This document shows positions 40,220-48,547 of a stretch of 64,000 nt of DNA, piece by piece. A model generated the notes under the pieces. The model searched no databases. It saw only the letters and a program-made list of their open reading frames with translations, and was not told the DNA's origin. The DNA is from Halorientalis sp. LT38. Its GTDB lineage: Archaea > Halobacteriota > Halobacteria > Halobacteriales > Haloarculaceae. The position numbers and the translations under genes are program-made. Position 1 is the first letter of the stretch, and each line of letters begins with the position of its first letter. Location: positions 1 through 64,000 of the forward strand of contig NZ_JAYEZN010000002.1 in the NCBI RefSeq assembly GCF_037031225.1, in the 5' to 3' direction.

Positions 40220-40237
40220 TAACCGTTTCGTCGGTTA
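40220..40237. promoter_or_regulatory. Inverted repeat upstream of the Gln-rich protein gene
   Basis: TAACCG and CGGTTA arms separated by TTTCGT, about 130 nt upstream of the start at 40091 and just after the end of the copper-binding gene. A further CGGTTAG occurs near 40275-40283. It may be an operator or a terminator hairpin for the gene at 40286. Confidence 0.35.
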
Positions 40238-40285
40238 GGGTTTCTAAGGAGCCGTTATACCGTTGCAGCCGTTTCTTGGCGACGG

Positions 40286-40831
40286 TTAGAACCCCTGGGT
40301 CGCACCGCCCTGCTTGCCGGGCTGCATGCCACCGGACTGCATACCGCTGGACTGCATCCCGCCGGACTGCATGCCACCGCCCTGCGTCGATCCCATTCCC
40401 TGCTGGACGGCCTGCATCGTCTGTCCGAGGGTCTGGGCGCACTCCTGGCAGTGCGGGTTCTGATGCTGTGCGCACTCCTGGGCACAGGCCTGGACCGACT
40501 GCTGGAAGGTCTGGAGGATCTCCTGTCCGAACCGGGAGTTACGCGGTAGCATGGCGACCGCGGCCTCGCCGATCTCGGCCACGTCTTCGCAGAGCCGGAT
40601 GCACTCGACCATCTGGGGGTTGCTCTCCTGGATACACTGGTCGGCACACCAGGAGCAGACGTCGATGGCGCGGCTGATGCTCTCGGTGAGCTGCTGGCCC
40701 TGGTGCTGGCCGCCCTGCGTCGTCGATCCCTGCTGTTGGCCCTGGATCCCGCCCGACTGCTGCTGGGGCTGTTTGGCGTACTGCTGCCCGGTCTGTGCGC
40801 CGCTCGACTGCTGGAACTGGCCTCCTGTCAT
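40286..40831 (-). CDS. Four-helix-bundle copper-binding protein (DUF326/Csp-like) with Gln-rich termini
   Basis: 181 residues. The core (about 45-145) carries cysteine pairs facing a helical bundle: IDVCSWCADQC, ECIRLCEDV, VQACAQECAQH, NPHCQECAQ. This is the pattern of copper storage (Csp) and DUF326 proteins, which hold Cu(I) along the bundle. The N-terminal 45 and C-terminal 35 residues are Gln/Gly/Ser/Met-rich repeats (GGMQSGGMQSSGMQSGG), where Met may add copper-binding capacity. It precedes the Gln-rich protein gene by about 195 bp. Start ATG at 40831. Confidence 0.85.
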   Translation of the reverse strand: MTGGQFQQSSGAQTGQQYAKQPQQQSGGIQGQQQGSTTQGGQHQGQQLTESISRAIDVCSWCADQCIQESNPQMVECIRLCEDVAEIGEAAVAMLPRNSRFGQEILQTFQQSVQACAQECAQHQNPHCQECAQTLGQTMQAVQQGMGSTQGGGMQSGGMQSSGMQSGGMQPGKQGGATQGF

Positions 40832-40944
40832 GCTAACACGGGCGTCGAACGCCCGGCTGCCAGTTTCACGAGGGGCGCCATAGGTATAGCACGGTTATCT
40901 CAGGTAACCCCGGCGTATCCGTCGCCGTCCGGCGGCGGGACCGT

Positions 40945-41304
40945 CTAGACCCCGGGGACGCCCGCCGCGTCGAAGGTGGTCACGCCGAGCGCCGCGAGGA
41001 TGGCGATGACGATCAGCGACGCGAGCCAGGCGATCAGCGCGATGGCGATGGCGTTGAGCCATCCGCCCGGGTAGCGGTAGTTGATGACCGCGATGTACGC
41101 GATCAGGGCCACGAGCGGTCCCAGGAGCGGTATCCACCCGATCAGGAACGCGACGAGCACCCAGACGGCGGCCCCGATCAGCGCGGTGATGAGCGCGTAC
41201 GTGAAGTCCTCGGTGTTCGTGATTACCCGGGCCCCGACGTAGATACCGAGCGCGCCGATCAGGAGGCTCACCGCGAACACGATCAGGGTGTCGATGACGG
41301 CCAT
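40945..41304 (-). CDS. Four-helix small membrane protein (paralogue of 63112-63471)
   Basis: 119 residues, four membrane segments (DTLIVFAVSLLIGALGIYVG, YALITALIGAAVWVLVAFLI, GPLVALIAYIAVINYRY, AIAIALIAWLASLIVIAIL) and a conserved C-terminus, VTTFDAAGVPGV. The 63112-63471 protein shares the pattern VSLLIGALGI, the central WIPxLGP/GIPGLGP loop, and the ending VTEFDAFGVPG. Unknown function. ATG at 41304. Confidence 0.75.
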   Translation of the reverse strand: MAVIDTLIVFAVSLLIGALGIYVGARVITNTEDFTYALITALIGAAVWVLVAFLIGWIPLLGPLVALIAYIAVINYRYPGGWLNAIAIALIAWLASLIVIAILAALGVTTFDAAGVPGV

Positions 41305-41361
41305 GCCGCCTCTCTCCCACCCGCGACCGTTGTTATAGGGGGGCTTCTGGACGCGGCCCGC

Positions 41362-42459
41362 TCAGATCTCGACCCAGCGGCCGTCGCGGTCGGCTCGCTG
41401 GATCGCGTCGAGCAGCCGCTGGACCGCCAGGCCCGCCTCGAAGTCGGGATCGTACGCACCGTCGGTCGCGACGGCGCGCAGGAACTCGGAGTCCTGGTTG
41501 ACGATGGCGTGTTCCCAGCCGAGGACGTGCCCGGGGGGCCACCAGTGCTCGACGTAGGGGTCCTCGGCCTCGGTGACGAGTTCCCGCTCGAACCCGCGGG
41601 CGTCGGCGCGGCGGACGAGCAGTTCGTTCGGCCGCTCCAGCGACCACCGGAGCGCCCCCTCGGTCCCGTCGAGTTCGAGCCGGTGGTCGTTCTTCCGCCC
41701 GGGCGCGACCCGGGAGGCCTCGACGGATCCCATCGCCCCGTTCTCGAACGCTAGCTGGGCACTGTATGCGTCGTCGACCGTGACCGCACTGGTCCCGTCG
41801 CCCTCGGGATCCGGTCGTTCCTCGACGAACGTCCGGGTGTGACCACTGACCCGTTCGACGTCGCCCACGAGGTACCGTGCGAGGTCCAGCGTGTGCGCGC
41901 CGAGGTCGCCCAGCGCCCCGCTGCCGGCGAGGTCCGCATCCAGCCGCCAGGACCACGGCGCGTCGGGATCGAGCAGCCAGTCCTGGAGGTACTGCCCGCG
42001 AAAGGCGCGGATCTCGCCGAGTGCGCCGCGCTCGACCAGCCGTTTCGCTCGCGCGACCGCGGGCAGGAACCGATAGTTGAACGCGATGGCCGCCGTCGCG
42101 TCGCTCTCCGCCGCGGTCGCGGCCATCCTGTCGGCGTCGTCGAACTCGTCCGCGAGGGGTTTCTCACAGAGGACGTGCACGTCCCGTTCGAGGGCGGTAA
42201 TCGACGGCTCGGCGTGGAGGAAGTTCGGCGCGAGATTGAACAGGACGTCCACGTCGTCGATGGCCTCGCGCCAGCCGGTCGCGGTCTCGGCGAAGCCCAG
42301 CCGGTCGGCCGCCGTCTCCAGGGCCGACTCGTCGCGCCCGATCAGAACCCGCCGTTCCGTCTCCGGGGCGTCCGGGAAGAACATGGGGAGCCGCGCCAGG
42401 GCGTTCGCGTGCGCCCGACCCATGAACCCGTACCCGAGGAAGCCGATGCGGAGGGTCAC
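41362..42459 (-). CDS. Gfo/Idh/MocA-family oxidoreductase
   Basis: 365 residues. Rossmann start RIGFLGYGFMGRAHANAL, the CEKPLADEFDDADRM lysine segment (catalytic Lys of EKP), and the C-terminal beta-sheet domain with DLGAHTLDLARYLVGDVERV. NAD(P)-dependent oxidation or epimerisation of a sugar or polyol. It begins with a GTG that overlaps the stop of the upstream isomerase (GTGA at 42456-42459), so the pair act together, probably in use of inositol or a rare sugar. Both look catabolic in type. Long frame upstream is an artefact. Confidence 0.88.
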   Translation of the reverse strand: MTLRIGFLGYGFMGRAHANALARLPMFFPDAPETERRVLIGRDESALETAADRLGFAETATGWREAIDDVDVLFNLAPNFLHAEPSITALERDVHVLCEKPLADEFDDADRMAATAAESDATAAIAFNYRFLPAVARAKRLVERGALGEIRAFRGQYLQDWLLDPDAPWSWRLDADLAGSGALGDLGAHTLDLARYLVGDVERVSGHTRTFVEERPDPEGDGTSAVTVDDAYSAQLAFENGAMGSVEASRVAPGRKNDHRLELDGTEGALRWSLERPNELLVRRADARGFERELVTEAEDPYVEHWWPPGHVLGWEHAIVNQDSEFLRAVATDGAYDPDFEAGLAVQRLLDAIQRADRDGRWVEI

Positions 42460-43421
42460 GCCCAGAACGCCTCCCCGGGATCGGTCTCGATCAGGACCCG
42501 GTCGAGCAGTTCGACGGCCTTCTCCAGCCCCTCCTGGGGACTCAGCAGGGCGTCCTCGTGTTCGATGCTCACCGCGCCGTCGTAGCCGACCAGTCGCAGC
42601 GCGGTGACGATTCGTTTCCAGTGGCGCTCCCCGTGGCCGTACCCCACGGTGCGGAACAGCCAGGACCGCTCGGCCGGCCGATCCAGCGGCGTCGTGTCGA
42701 GGACGCCCCGGGTCCGACACCGGTCGGGGTACAGCTCCGTGTCCTTGGCGTGGACGTGGTGGATCGCGTCCCGGTCGCCCAGCCACCGGATCGCCGCGAC
42801 CGGATCGATCCCCTGCCAGTAGAGGTGCGACGGGTCGAAGTTCGCCCCCACGCGTTCGTTCGTCGCGTCCCTGAGCCTGGCGAGCCCGTGGGGTTCGTGG
42901 ACGAGCATGTTCGGGTGCATCTCGATCGCGATGTCGACGCCGCGGTCGGCCGCGAGCGCGGCGACGTCGGGCCAGTACTCGGTCGCCCGCTCCCACTGGT
43001 ACGCGAGGGCGTCGGCGTGCTCGGGCGGCCAGGCAGCGGTGATCCAGTTCGGCGTCGCGTCGTCGGGGCTCCCGCCCGGGAGGCCGGAGAAGCAGGTGAC
43101 CGCGGGCACGTCGAGCGCGTCCGCCAGCCGGATCGCCCGGCGGAGTTCCCGATCGGCAGTCTCGGCCCGCTCCGGATCGGGATGGAGCGGGTTGTTGTGG
43201 GTGGCCAGAGCGCTGACCGACAGGTCCCGGTCGTCGAGAGTGCGCCGGAGGGCCGTCCGGCGGTCGGGGTCGTCGACGAGGGCAGCGGGTTCGAGGTGGT
43301 CGCTCCCGGGGAACCCGCCACATCCCAGTTCGACGGCGTCGACGCCGAGATCGGCGAGGTAGTCGAGCGCGTCCCCGAGCGGGCGCTGCCCGAGGGGGAC
43401 GGTCAGGACACCGAGGTCCAT
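42456..43421 (-). CDS. Sugar phosphate isomerase/epimerase (AP-endonuclease-2-like TIM barrel)
   Basis: 321 residues. Xylose-isomerase-like TIM barrel: LGVDAVELGCGGFPG, VSALATHNNPLH, DVPAVTCFSGLPGG, IAIEMHPNMLV, VGANFDPSHLYWQG, IHHVHAKDTELYPDR, and AVSIEHED supply the usual metal ligands (Glu, Asp, His, Glu). Related proteins are IolE/IolI-type dehydratases or epimerases, which act with Gfo/Idh/MocA dehydrogenases. It is the first gene of a coupled pair. ATG at 43421. Confidence 0.9.
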   Translation of the reverse strand: MDLGVLTVPLGQRPLGDALDYLADLGVDAVELGCGGFPGSDHLEPAALVDDPDRRTALRRTLDDRDLSVSALATHNNPLHPDPERAETADRELRRAIRLADALDVPAVTCFSGLPGGSPDDATPNWITAAWPPEHADALAYQWERATEYWPDVAALAADRGVDIAIEMHPNMLVHEPHGLARLRDATNERVGANFDPSHLYWQGIDPVAAIRWLGDRDAIHHVHAKDTELYPDRCRTRGVLDTTPLDRPAERSWLFRTVGYGHGERHWKRIVTALRLVGYDGAVSIEHEDALLSPQEGLEKAVELLDRVLIETDPGEAFWA

Positions 43422-43551
43422 GGCGACCGTTCAACGTCCGGCTGTTAATAGCTCCCTGTCAGCGGACCCGACGGTCGCGGGACGCGGGACGTTGCGTGGG
43501 GGGTTGCGGTCGTCTCCGTCGCCGTCGTCGCCGTGTGCGAGGCCGGCTGTC

Positions 43552-43800
43552 TTATCGCCGCGGGCGGGACCGGCTGTTCGTCCCGCCGTTCTCGTCGGTA
43601 CGGGAGCGCTTGACCTCGAGTTCCGATTCGAGGGCGCGGAGTCGGCGGTACATCCGGCGTTCGACGGCCTCGATCCGTCGGTCGATCCGCTCGAACGGCA
43701 GGGCGCCCACCCCGGCGTCGTCGCTGCCCGTGCAATACCGCTCGTGTCTCGCGAGGCGGTCGTAGGAAACCGGCCGCTCACAGACGGGGCAAGTCGGCAT
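43552..43800 (-). CDS. CxxC zinc-finger plus coiled-coil protein (paralogue of 28763-29020)
   Basis: 82 residues. MPTCPVCERPVSYDRLARHERYC is nearly the same pattern as MPRCPECYTTLSYDRLDRHLRWC of the other copy, so a small C2HC-type zinc finger. A helix with IDRRIEAVERRMYRRLRALE follows, and an Arg/Ser/Asn tail. Two copies in 64 kb suggest a conserved small family. Role unknown. ATG at 43800, on the strand opposite to the Gfo/Idh gene at 43929. Confidence 0.7.
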   Translation of the reverse strand: MPTCPVCERPVSYDRLARHERYCTGSDDAGVGALPFERIDRRIEAVERRMYRRLRALESELEVKRSRTDENGGTNSRSRPRR

Positions 43801-43928
43801 GTTGGTACGTGTGATACAACGCCTCACGGCATGACTCTTTGGTTGCCGTGCGGCTCGGCGCCGGCGTCTGTCACTCGCGCGAAATTGGGCAGCGTCAGAC
43901 CTTTCGCTTCCAATCCCCCACGAGGTGT

Positions 43929-44960
43929 ATGGCCCTGCAGATCGGCGTCATCGGAGTCGGTGGACTCGGCTACCTCCAGGCCAAGACCTACCGCGAGCTG
44001 GGGAGCGTCGAGATCGTGGCGGCCGCCGACATCACCGCCGACGCCCGCGACCTCTTCGAACGGGAGTTTCACGCGCCGGCCTACGAGACCCACCGTGCCC
44101 TCCTCCACGAACACGCCGCGGAACTCGACGCGGTCACGATCGTCACCCCGCACACGCTGCACTACGACCAGGCGATGGCGTGCCTGGATCGCGGCCTCCA
44201 CGTCCTCGTCGAGAAACCGATGGTGACGGACGTCGGCAACGCGAAGACGCTCGTCCAGACGGCGACCGAGCGCGACCTCGTCCTGCAGGTCGGCTACCAG
44301 CGACGCTTCCACGAGGGGTTCCGCGAGATCGACCGCCTGCTCGGGAGCGGCCGGATCGGCCACCTCCACTCCGTCAACTGTTTCGTCAGCCAGAACTGGA
44401 TCGACAACCACCGCGGCACCTGGCGGGTCGACCCGTCGCTGTCCGGCGGCGGGCAGCTCTACGACACCGGCTCGCACGTCATCGACACGCTGCTCTGGCT
44501 CACGCACGCCCATCCCACCACCGTCTCGGCCCAGATCGAGTACGCCATGCCCGATATCGACGTCAACAGCGTGCTGACCATCGGCATGGAACGCGACGAC
44601 CAGCCGGTCCTGGCGAGCGTCGCCATCGTCGGCGACGGCGTCGACCTCACCCCGAGAGAGGGGTACCGCTTCTGGGGCACGAGCGGTTCGATCTCGTACA
44701 TGGACGACGAACTGGTCGTCACCGAACGTGACGGCGCGACCTACCGGACCGAGATGACCATCGACGCCGACTTCGACGCCCTGAACCGGCGAAAGCTCCG
44801 GAACTTCGCCGACGCCATCGAGGGCACCGCGGAGTCGGCGGTACCCGGAACCGTCGGCCTCACCGTCACCGCGGTCACCGAAGCCGCCTACCAGGCGGCC
44901 GCCTCCGGCTCGACCGTCTCGGTCCAGTCGATCATCGACGGGGCCGCCGTCGAGCAGTAA
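43929..44960 (+). CDS. Gfo/Idh/MocA-family oxidoreductase
   Basis: 343 residues. N-terminal QIGVIGVGGLGYLQAKTYRE dinucleotide fold, VEKPMVTDVGNAKTLV with the catalytic Lys, VGYQRRFHEGF, and SGGGQLYDTGSHVIDTLLWL at the substrate site. Substrate unknown; two other members occur in nucleotide-sugar operons here, but this one stands alone. ATG at 43929 preferred; upstream residues look non-coding. After the stop, the sequence carries two or three imperfect copies of a short GTCGTCGAACAG-like unit. Confidence 0.88.
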   Translation: MALQIGVIGVGGLGYLQAKTYRELGSVEIVAAADITADARDLFEREFHAPAYETHRALLHEHAAELDAVTIVTPHTLHYDQAMACLDRGLHVLVEKPMVTDVGNAKTLVQTATERDLVLQVGYQRRFHEGFREIDRLLGSGRIGHLHSVNCFVSQNWIDNHRGTWRVDPSLSGGGQLYDTGSHVIDTLLWLTHAHPTTVSAQIEYAMPDIDVNSVLTIGMERDDQPVLASVAIVGDGVDLTPREGYRFWGTSGSISYMDDELVVTERDGATYRTEMTIDADFDALNRRKLRNFADAIEGTAESAVPGTVGLTVTAVTEAAYQAAASGSTVSVQSIIDGAAVEQ

Positions 44961-45017
44961 TCGTCGTCATCGAACAGTAATCGCCGTCGTCGAACAGGAC
45001 CGCCTCGGTCGAACAGA
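44945..45017. repeat. Imperfect direct repeats at the 3' end of the Gfo/Idh gene
   Basis: The final codons (GCCGTCGAGCAGTAATCG) are echoed downstream by ATCGAACAGTAATCGCC, GTCGAACAGGACCGCC and GTCGAACAG. The unit is about 20-21 bp. This looks like a slipped duplication of the gene end; no function seen. Confidence 0.5.
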
Positions 45018-45046
45018 ACCGTCACTGTCGAGTCGATCCCCGGAAA

Positions 45047-45895
45047 TCACCCGACTGGCCGACGGAAGACGGTCTCGGCGAGCCAGTCCAGGAAGGGCGC
45101 GACGGCGCGCTGTGAATCGAGGCGGAACTCGGCGTCGGTCGCGTCGGTGCCGACGCGGACGCCGACGTCGACCGGTCGGAGCGTCCGGAACACGTCCTCG
45201 TCGGTGGTGTCGTCGCCGAGATAGATCGTCCGGTGGCCTGCGGGCAGGTCCGCGGCGATCCACTCCACCGCCCGGCCTTTGTCCCACTCGACGCGCGGCC
45301 GCACCTCGACCGACTCCCGGCCGGGAACCAGGTGGACGTCCTCGCCCAGCGCGGGCGCGAGTTCGTCGATCCGTTCCGGGACCGTCGGCCGGACGTCCGG
45401 CGGCACGCGTCTGTAGTGGACGGTGAGCGAGAGCGATTTGTCCTCGATCGAACAGCCCGGGACGTCGCCGAGTTCCCGGGCGAGGATGCGGCGGGCGCGG
45501 TCGATTGCGGGCCGCCGCCGGCGAGCCGTCGGGTGAACGACCGTCTCCGCCCCCCGCTGCAGTTCCAGGCCGTGGTTGCCGGCGTAGATTGCACCCTCGA
45601 GCGCGACCCGGCCCCGGAGATCGACGAGTTCGCGTCCGCTCACGATCGCGACCACGGCGTCGGGGTGGGCCGCGAGACGGCCCAGGACGCGTGCGTTGGC
45701 GGGGGTGATCTCCGGGATCGAGGGATCCTCCGCGATCGGGGCGAGCGTCCCGTCGAAGTCGGTCGCCACCAGGAGGGCTGTGCCGGCGGCGAGACGTCCC
45801 GCGATCTCGTCGCTGGCGGTCACCGCGTCTTTCGTGTGTGACAGCCTGTCGTTCGATAACCGGTCTCGTCCACCAGCGTCGGTTGGTTGGGTCAC
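45047..45895 (-). CDS. otsB: Trehalose-6-phosphate phosphatase (HAD family)
   Basis: 282 residues. HAD motif I ATDFDGTLAPI (nucleophile Asp), motif II VAIVSGREL, and motif IV YLGDDTTDEDVF; YAGNHGLELQRG is typical of OtsB. It converts trehalose 6-phosphate to trehalose. The start is a GTG at 45895 (MTQPTDAGG), 22 bp after the otsA stop, so an otsA-otsB operon. Trehalose acts as a compatible solute and stress protectant. Confidence 0.93.
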   Translation of the reverse strand: MTQPTDAGGRDRLSNDRLSHTKDAVTASDEIAGRLAAGTALLVATDFDGTLAPIAEDPSIPEITPANARVLGRLAAHPDAVVAIVSGRELVDLRGRVALEGAIYAGNHGLELQRGAETVVHPTARRRRPAIDRARRILARELGDVPGCSIEDKSLSLTVHYRRVPPDVRPTVPERIDELAPALGEDVHLVPGRESVEVRPRVEWDKGRAVEWIAADLPAGHRTIYLGDDTTDEDVFRTLRPVDVGVRVGTDATDAEFRLDSQRAVAPFLDWLAETVFRRPVG

Positions 45896-45917
45896 GGCTT
45901 TTGAGGGGTGTGATCGC

Positions 45918-47543
45918 TCACGTCGGCTGGCGTCGCGGGGCAGTGGGGCGGTTCGGTCGGAGAATCCGGCGGACCCACGACTGCAGGTTTCGGGCCGCGA
46001 CGGCCCGTCGGAGGCCCGCCATGCGCTGGCGGCGCTCCTCGCTCGGCATCGCGAGCGCGTCCTCGATCGTCGTCGCGAAGTCGGCGCGGTCGAACGGGTC
46101 GATCGCGAGCGCGTGTTCCCCGATCTCGTCGTACGCGCCGGTGCCCCGGCTCAGGACGAGCACGCCGGGATCGGCTCCCTGTGCCGCGACGAACTCCTGT
46201 GCGACGAGGTTCATCCCGTCGCGGATGGGGCTCACCAGCGCGAGATCGGCCTCGCGGTAGAGGCCGTACAGTTCCGACTGCGACAGGTGCGCCGTGGTGT
46301 AGAGTACCGGTTGCCAGTCTTCGGTCCCGAAGCGCTCGTTGATCCGTTCGACGCAGTCAGTGACTTCGTCACGGATGGCCTCGTACGCCGGAATCCGCGA
46401 GCGGCTGACGCTCGCGACCTGGACGTAGGTCAACTCCCCGCGGCGTTCGGGGCTGTCCTCCCACAGCTGTTCGAGCGCGCGGAGGCGTTCGGGGATCCCC
46501 TTCGTGTAGTCGAGGCGGTCGACGCCGACCGCGAGCCGTACGTCCTCGGTGACGTCGTTGCGAGCCCGGAGTTGCTGCGGGAAGGCCCTGGCTTCCGGCG
46601 ACGTCGCGGCCTCCCGGACGTCGTCGACGGGGACGCCCATCGGCACCGCCTGGACGGTCACGTCCCGGCCCTGATAGTCGATCCGGCGGCCCTGCCAGTC
46701 GACGGTCGCTTCGTCGACGGCGGTCGCGACGCACTCGAGGAAGTTGTCGGCGTACCGTTCCGTGTGGAACCCGATCCGGGAGCAGCCGAGCAGCCCCCTG
46801 AGGAGGTCGTGTCGCCGCGGACAGGCGCGGAAGGTGTCCCACGCAGGCCAGGGGATGTGCCAGAACTGGGCGATGTCGGCGTCCGGGCCGAGTTCGCGGC
46901 GGACCGCGCGCGGCGCGAGCGCGAAGTGGTAGTCGTGAAACCAGATCGTGATCCTGTCGGCCCGGTTCTCGTCGACGCTGGCGACGGCGTTCTCGGCGAA
47001 CCGGTCGTTGACCGTCCGGTAGGCCTCCCAGAACTCGGACTCGCAGTTCACGTGCCCGAGAAAGGAGTGACAGAGCGGCCAGAGAACCTGGTTGCTGAAT
47101 CCGTAGTAGTAGTTCGAGACCTCATCCTCGGTGAGCCAGACGCGCCTGAGCGTGTACGATTCCTCGCCCGGTGGGACGTCGACGCACCCCTCGTCGTCGA
47201 CGATCTCCCGGTCCGCGTCGCCGTCACCCCACGCGACCCACAGGCCCCCGGCGTCCTGCATCACCGGGTCGAGGCCCGCCGTCACACCGCCGGTCGGGCG
47301 GTCGACGGTGACGTCACCGTCCTCGATCCCGTGGCTGTACGGCTGTCGGTTCGAGACCACGACCAGTTGCCGATCCGGGCCATCCCCGATGGTCGGATCT
47401 CGCAATCCCGGGGATTCCCGTTGCCGGTTCGATTCGCGTCGCCGGTTCGATCCGCGCCCCGACTCTCGCCCCGATGGAACGTTCGTCGATCCGTGCTCGC
47501 CGGTCCCGTAGCCGTGCCGCGATGAGTGAGTGAAATCGTGCAT
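45918..47543 (-). CDS. otsA: Trehalose-6-phosphate synthase (GT20)
   Basis: 541 residues. Transfers glucose from a nucleotide sugar to glucose 6-phosphate. Family marks: LVVVSNRQPY, ITIWFHDYHFALAP, IGFHTERYADNF, AVGVDRLDYTKGIPERL, and SPIRDGMNLVAQEFV. The first 55 residues are a disordered Arg/Ser/Glu/Gly-rich extension (RESGRGSNRRRESNRQRES) not found in bacterial OtsA. The ATG at 47543 is used; a longer frame upstream runs into repeats and is not plausible. Downstream otsB is 22 bp away. The promoter lies at the edge of the repeat-rich region. Confidence 0.93.
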   Translation of the reverse strand: MHDFTHSSRHGYGTGEHGSTNVPSGRESGRGSNRRRESNRQRESPGLRDPTIGDGPDRQLVVVSNRQPYSHGIEDGDVTVDRPTGGVTAGLDPVMQDAGGLWVAWGDGDADREIVDDEGCVDVPPGEESYTLRRVWLTEDEVSNYYYGFSNQVLWPLCHSFLGHVNCESEFWEAYRTVNDRFAENAVASVDENRADRITIWFHDYHFALAPRAVRRELGPDADIAQFWHIPWPAWDTFRACPRRHDLLRGLLGCSRIGFHTERYADNFLECVATAVDEATVDWQGRRIDYQGRDVTVQAVPMGVPVDDVREAATSPEARAFPQQLRARNDVTEDVRLAVGVDRLDYTKGIPERLRALEQLWEDSPERRGELTYVQVASVSRSRIPAYEAIRDEVTDCVERINERFGTEDWQPVLYTTAHLSQSELYGLYREADLALVSPIRDGMNLVAQEFVAAQGADPGVLVLSRGTGAYDEIGEHALAIDPFDRADFATTIEDALAMPSEERRQRMAGLRRAVAARNLQSWVRRILRPNRPTAPRRQPT

Positions 47544-47673
47544 GATCCCGAATGGGTACTTCGACGGCTCGAACGGATGGCAGGCTATGCCGGGACAAGG
47601 CGATGGTGCCTGCATCTGAAAGGAGTGGTCGCGAGTGGCGGTGGGACGGGCGGAAGGATCGAAGTGGGTGGCC

Positions 47674-47707
47674 GCGCGCGCACACCGGGTTTCCGGTGAA
47701 ACGGGGG
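47674..47707 (+). repeat. Left arm of a perfect 34-bp inverted repeat
   Basis: Includes the first ORB-like copy (47681-47700) with GCGCGCG before it and ACGGGGG after it. It is the exact reverse complement of 48492-48525. The distance between the arms is about 785 bp. Confidence 0.85.
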
Positions 47708-47792
47708 AGAAGGGTGGGGGAGGGGAGGTGGGGGAGGAAGGGAGGAGAGTCTGGGGACGGGACTGGCGGAAGGATGAATGTGAGTGCGCGCG

Positions 47793-47812
47793 CACACCGG
47801 GTTTCCGGTGAA
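47793..47812 (+). repeat. ORB-like copy 2
   Basis: CACACCGGGTTTCCGGTGAA, again preceded by GCGCGCG. The core CACCGG-GTTT-CCGGTG is a 6-bp inverted repeat. Confidence 0.8.
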
Positions 47813-47893
47813 AACGGTTCTGAGAGGGGGGCTGCTGCCAGATGTCGGGAAGGTGGTCAGAGACCCGCCAGTTGCCGGAACGGGACGGAGGGA

Positions 47894-47913
47894 CACACCG
47901 GGTTTCCGGTGAA
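47894..47913 (+). repeat. ORB-like copy 3
   Basis: CACACCGGGTTTCCGGTGAA; here the GCGCGC prefix is absent (preceded by GGA). Confidence 0.8.
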
Positions 47914-48166
47914 TTGGCAGGAGAGCAGGCCTCTCCTCTCGCGTTTTCGTTGTAATACGATATACACTTGCTGTTCTCTCCGCTAGTCTCCGCTAGTGTT
48001 GTCGATCCAGCTGCAAGATCCCTAGATTTGTTGCCACAGCAATTAAGTTTAAATAGGTGTAGTGAGAAAAGCTAGCCAAGTACATCACAACAAAGAAAGT
48101 GATGACTCAGTCATCACGACGGCTCGAGCGAGCCAGTCGAAACGATCGTGCTGCACACTTCTGCTG

Positions 48167-48238
48167 TCGGTCTTGCCGTCGGTCTTCCCGTCAGTCTTCC
48201 CGTCAGTCTTCCCGTCAGTCTTCCCGTCAGTCTTGCTG
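48167..48238. repeat. Six 12-bp tandem repeats between the ORB-like clusters
   Basis: Units of TCAGTCTTCCCG (exact at 48191, 48203 and 48215), with variants at 48167, 48179 and 48227. A frame on the minus strand would encode KTDG repeats but has no gene-like surroundings. Possible iteron or slippage product. Confidence 0.75.
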
Positions 48239-48491
48239 TTGACTCCTGCTGTTGAGTCCTTGAGTCCACTCCTGTTGGCTGCGTACGCCCGTACCTTCAG
48301 CTGCCCGTCCCGCCTGGGATACACCTCGTTCCGTGTCTCGAGTCGTCTAGGACCGGTCTCTGTCTATCTGTCTGTCTGTCATTAGCCGTTTTCGCGTCCG
48401 TTGCACTCGATCTGGGCCCCGGTTCTCGTCCCGCTCCACACCCGGAATCCCACCCCGACCCCCGTTTCAACTCCACCCCCACCCCCTCTTC

Positions 48492-48525
48492 CCCCCGTTT
48501 CACCGGAAACCCGGTGTGCGCGCGC
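48492..48525 (-). repeat. Right arm of the perfect 34-bp inverted repeat
   Basis: Exact reverse complement of 47674-47707 and includes ORB-like copy 4 (48499-48518). Confidence 0.85.
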
Positions 48526-48547
48526 ACCCCTCTTACTTATAAACCAT

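Noticed and set aside
48085-48324. Short gene with KTDG repeats
   Set aside because: It depends only on the 12-bp tandem repeats, has no conserved domain, and lies in the noncoding origin-like region.
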